Shown here piece by piece: positions 5,035-7,402 of a stretch of DNA of 7,402 nt; within the stretch, counting starts at the first letter, position 1; every line of letters starts with the position of its first letter. A program made the translations under genes and the position numbers. The stretch spans positions 1 through 7,402 of the forward strand of contig JAOUET010000090.1 in the NCBI GenBank assembly GCA_029858605.1, in the 5' to 3' direction. Under the pieces are notes generated by a model. It saw nothing but the letters and a program-made list of their open reading frames with translations, had not been told where the DNA came from and did not search any database. Source of the stretch: Coriobacteriia bacterium (GTDB lineage: Bacteria > Actinomycetota > Coriobacteriia > Anaerosomatales > JAENZW01).

Positions 5035-6861
5035 ATGTGCGGAATCGTCGGATACGTTGGACCGCGTCAGGCAAGCGATGTCCTTCTCGGCGGCCTTGCG
5101 AGACTGGAGTATCGCGGCTACGACTCGGCGGGTGTCGCCATCATCGCCGACGAGGACTTGAGCGTCGTGCGCAGGGTGGGGAAGCTGGCGAATCTGAAGG
5201 ATGCGATTGCGGAATCGCCGGTGTCGGGATCGGTGGGCGTCGGGCACACCCGGTGGGCGACGCACGGGCGCCCGACCGAGGACAACGCACACCCTCACGT
5301 CGATTGCACGGGCAAAATAGCGGTCGTGCACAACGGCATCATCGAGAACTACGCGGAGCTGCGCGAAGAGCTTGCGCGCACGGGACACATCCTGCGCAGC
5401 GAGACGGACACCGAGACGATAGCGCACCTGGTAGAGGGCTACTTCGACGGGGATCTTGCGGACGCGGTGTCGCATGCGGTCAAGCGGCTCGAGGGAAGCT
5501 ATGCGATTGGTGTCGTCCACCTCGATAACCCGGACACCATCATCGCTGCCAGGAAGGACTCGCCGCTGATCATCGGAGTCGGCAGGGGCGAGAATGTCGT
5601 GGCGAGCGACATCCCGGCGGTCCTCGAGTACACCCGCGAGGTAGTCGTCCTGCACGATGGGGACGTCGCGGTCGTCACCGCGGATGGCGTGGTGGTCAGA
5701 GACGAGCTGGGAGCCGTGGTCGAGCCCGAGATGATGCACGTCGAGTGGGATCTCGAGGCTGCTGAAAAGGGCGGCTACGAGGATTTCATGCTGAAGGAGA
5801 TCTTCGAGCAGCCGACGGCGATTCGGGAGACGCTGCGCGGACGCATGGGGCAAGACGGCCAGCTTCAGCTCTCGGAACTCGATATGACCGCCGAAGAGAT
5901 CTCGGCGATCGACAGGGTGTTCATCGTCGCATGCGGGACCTCATACCACGCGGGCGTCGTCGCGAAGGCTCTCATCGAGGGATGGGCGCGCATACCCGTG
6001 GAGGTCGAGGTCTCCAGCGAGTTCAGATACGCCGACCCGATCGTGGACGACGAGACGCTCGTCGTTGCGATCACGCAGTCCGGTGAGACAGCCGATACCC
6101 TTGCCGGAGTGCGCGAGGCGCGCGAGCGGGGCGCAAAGGTCATGGCGATCACCAACGTGGTGGGCTCGCGCGTCACGCGCGAGAGCGACGGCGTGGTGTA
6201 CACACATGCGGGCCCCGAGATCGGAGTCGCGGCCACCAAGACGTTCACCGCTCAGATGGCCGCACTCTACGTCCTCGCGCTCAAGCTGACGCAGGTCAAG
6301 GGCATGCTCCCGCAGGAGCGCATCGAGGCGATCTGGGAGGAACTCGTCCGCATCCCCGACATCGTCGAAGCCGTTCTGGAGGATCTGGAGCCGATCGAGC
6401 ATTGCGCGCAGACCTACAAGGACGTGTGCTCGTCGCTGTTCCTCGGCAGAGGCATCGGGGTGCCTGTGGCGATGGAAGGCGCTCTGAAGCTGAAGGAGAT
6501 TAGCTACATACACGCCGAAGCGTACGCGGCCGGCGAGATGAAGCATGGCCCGATCGCTCTGATCACCGAGGACGTTCCGGTGGTCGTGGTGGCGACCCAA
6601 GGCCATACATACGAGAAGGTGGTAAGCAACATCCAGGAAGTGAGGGCGCGGGGCGCACAGGTCATCGCGGTAGCCACACACGGCGATGACGACATCCGGC
6701 GTCACGCCGAGCACGTGCTGCACGTGCCAGCCACTGCAGAGATGCTCACGGCGATTCCCGCCACGGTGCCCCTGCAGTTGCTCGCGTACTATATTGCCAA
6801 GCTGCGTGGTTGCAACGTGGACCAACCGCGCAATCTGGCGAAGTCGGTCACGGTGGAGTGA
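5035..6861 (+). CDS. glmS: Glutamine-fructose-6-phosphate aminotransferase (isomerizing), GlcN-6-P synthase
   Basis: GlmS makes glucosamine-6-phosphate from fructose-6-phosphate and glutamine, the first committed step to UDP-GlcNAc, in the cytoplasm. The product has 608 residues (E. coli 609). The start at 5035 is fixed by chemistry: the catalytic cysteine must follow the initiator Met, and the protein begins MCGIVGYVG. The frame stays open upstream to 4876, but that part is leader RNA. The glutaminase domain (about 2-240) shows YRGYDSAG, GHTRWATHG (70-78), HNGIIENY (99-106) and SETDTE (122-127). Two SIS domains follow. SIS1 has ACGTSYHA (299-306) and QSGETADT. SIS2 has Glu488, and KHGP with His504. 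Lys603 in LAKSVTVE forms the sugar Schiff base in the family. Shine-Dalgarno AAGGGA lies 11 nt upstream. Expression should be controlled by the ribozyme at 4757-4903. acpS follows 31 bases later, probably on the same transcript. Confidence 0.98.
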   Translation: MCGIVGYVGPRQASDVLLGGLARLEYRGYDSAGVAIIADEDLSVVRRVGKLANLKDAIAESPVSGSVGVGHTRWATHGRPTEDNAHPHVDCTGKIAVVHNGIIENYAELREELARTGHILRSETDTETIAHLVEGYFDGDLADAVSHAVKRLEGSYAIGVVHLDNPDTIIAARKDSPLIIGVGRGENVVASDIPAVLEYTREVVVLHDGDVAVVTADGVVVRDELGAVVEPEMMHVEWDLEAAEKGGYEDFMLKEIFEQPTAIRETLRGRMGQDGQLQLSELDMTAEEISAIDRVFIVACGTSYHAGVVAKALIEGWARIPVEVEVSSEFRYADPIVDDETLVVAITQSGETADTLAGVREARERGAKVMAITNVVGSRVTRESDGVVYTHAGPEIGVAATKTFTAQMAALYVLALKLTQVKGMLPQERIEAIWEELVRIPDIVEAVLEDLEPIEHCAQTYKDVCSSLFLGRGIGVPVAMEGALKLKEISYIHAEAYAAGEMKHGPIALITEDVPVVVVATQGHTYEKVVSNIQEVRARGAQVIAVATHGDDDIRRHAEHVLHVPATAEMLTAIPATVPLQLLAYYIAKLRGCNVDQPRNLAKSVTVE

Positions 6862-6892
6862 GCGCTGCACGAACGAGCTCGTGGGAGGCGAA

Positions 6893-7402
6893 GTGATCGG
6901 GGGACTGGGCGTCGACATCGTGGAGATCGAGCGCATGAGGACGGCGCTCGAGCGAAAGCCACGCATGAAGGAGCGGCTCTTCTCGGCAGAAGAGAGGGCC
7001 TACTGCGACTCTCGAACGAGGCCCGAGATCCACTATGCCATGCGCTTTGCCGCCAAGGAGGCAGTGCTCAAAGCACTCGGCACCGGCTTCGCCGGCATGC
7101 GCTTCACCGACGTGGAAGTCATGCGCGACGAGCGTGGACGTCCGTTGCCGAAGCTCTCCGGTCGCGCGGCCGAATACGCCGAGGAATGCGGAGTCGTGGA
7201 GATGCACCTGTCCCTGTCGTTCACGCACACGACGGCGGTCGCCTCCGCCGTCGCGATCACCGAGGCTCATCGCCCGAAGCCCAAGCCGGATCCATTCGAT
7301 CCGATGGCGGAGTTGCGCGCGAGCTTCAAGGAAGCACGAACGATGCTCGACGAGGTCTCTTCGGCAGATGACGGCGATGGTGACGGGCGCGAGGGTGACG
7401 CC
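6893..7402 (+). CDS. acpS: Holo-[acyl-carrier-protein] synthase with C-terminal extension (runs off window)
   Basis: AcpS transfers phosphopantetheine from CoA to acyl carrier protein, activating fatty acid synthesis in the cytoplasm. The start is GTG 6893, with GGGAGG (6883-6888) only 4 nt away; GTG 6881 is an in-frame alternative with a poorer ribosome site. Family motifs: GLGVDIVEIERM with metal-binding Asp8, RLFSAEE (28-34), RFAAKEAVLKALGTGF with Glu56 and Lys60, and HLSLSFTHTTAVASAVAI (105-122). The usual SHT reads SFT here if aligned without a gap. Normal AcpS ends near residue 120-126, but this frame has no stop and continues to residue 170 at the window edge. The extra part has a proline/lysine linker (PKPKPDPFDP), a helical stretch (MAELRASFKEARTMLDE) and an Asp/Gly-rich run. 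It may be a long tail or a fusion; the end is not visible. It follows glmS by 31 bases, the order known in Actinomycetota. Confidence 0.93.
   Translation, partial: MIGGLGVDIVEIERMRTALERKPRMKERLFSAEERAYCDSRTRPEIHYAMRFAAKEAVLKALGTGFAGMRFTDVEVMRDERGRPLPKLSGRAAEYAEECGVVEMHLSLSFTHTTAVASAVAITEAHRPKPKPDPFDPMAELRASFKEARTMLDEVSSADDGDGDGREGDA

Overview
This 7.4 kb window is GC-rich, all recognisable genes lie on the + strand, and most start codons have a clear Shine-Dalgarno. It reads as a bacterial chromosome. The frame order rplM - rpsI - glmM ... glmS - acpS is the one known from Actinomycetota. Together with the high GC and a redox-type cytochrome this suggests an actinobacterial lineage, perhaps a deep-branching or Coriobacteriia-like one; that placement is inference only.

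Layout. The last codons of rplM (L13) run into rpsI (S9, 39-437). A GC-rich hairpin lies between rpsI and glmM (516-1850, phosphoglucosamine mutase). A 217 bp gap follows, with a perfect dyad next to the ribosome binding site of an exported di-heme cytochrome c peroxidase/MauG-family protein (2068-3231). A strong hairpin terminator closes that gene. Next come a classical short-chain dehydrogenase (3409-4209) and, 13 bases later, a small four-helix membrane protein of unknown function (4223-4591). The 443-base gene-free stretch 4592-5034 is the most informative region. It holds an extended -10 promoter, a glmS self-cleaving ribozyme (about 4757-4903), and three further hairpins in front of glmS (5035-6861, glutamine-fructose-6-phosphate aminotransferase). 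acpS (holo-ACP synthase) starts at 6893 and is still open at the window edge.

How the genes work together. GlmS makes glucosamine-6-phosphate and GlmM converts it to glucosamine-1-phosphate for UDP-GlcNAc and peptidoglycan synthesis. The ribozyme lets glucosamine-6-phosphate shut off glmS mRNA, so the pathway has product feedback at its first step. AcpS activates acyl carrier protein for fatty acid synthesis. The cytochrome, dehydrogenase and membrane protein have no evident link to this envelope pathway and look like an accessory segment placed between glmM and glmS. No tRNA, rRNA, insertion sequence or CRISPR array was seen.
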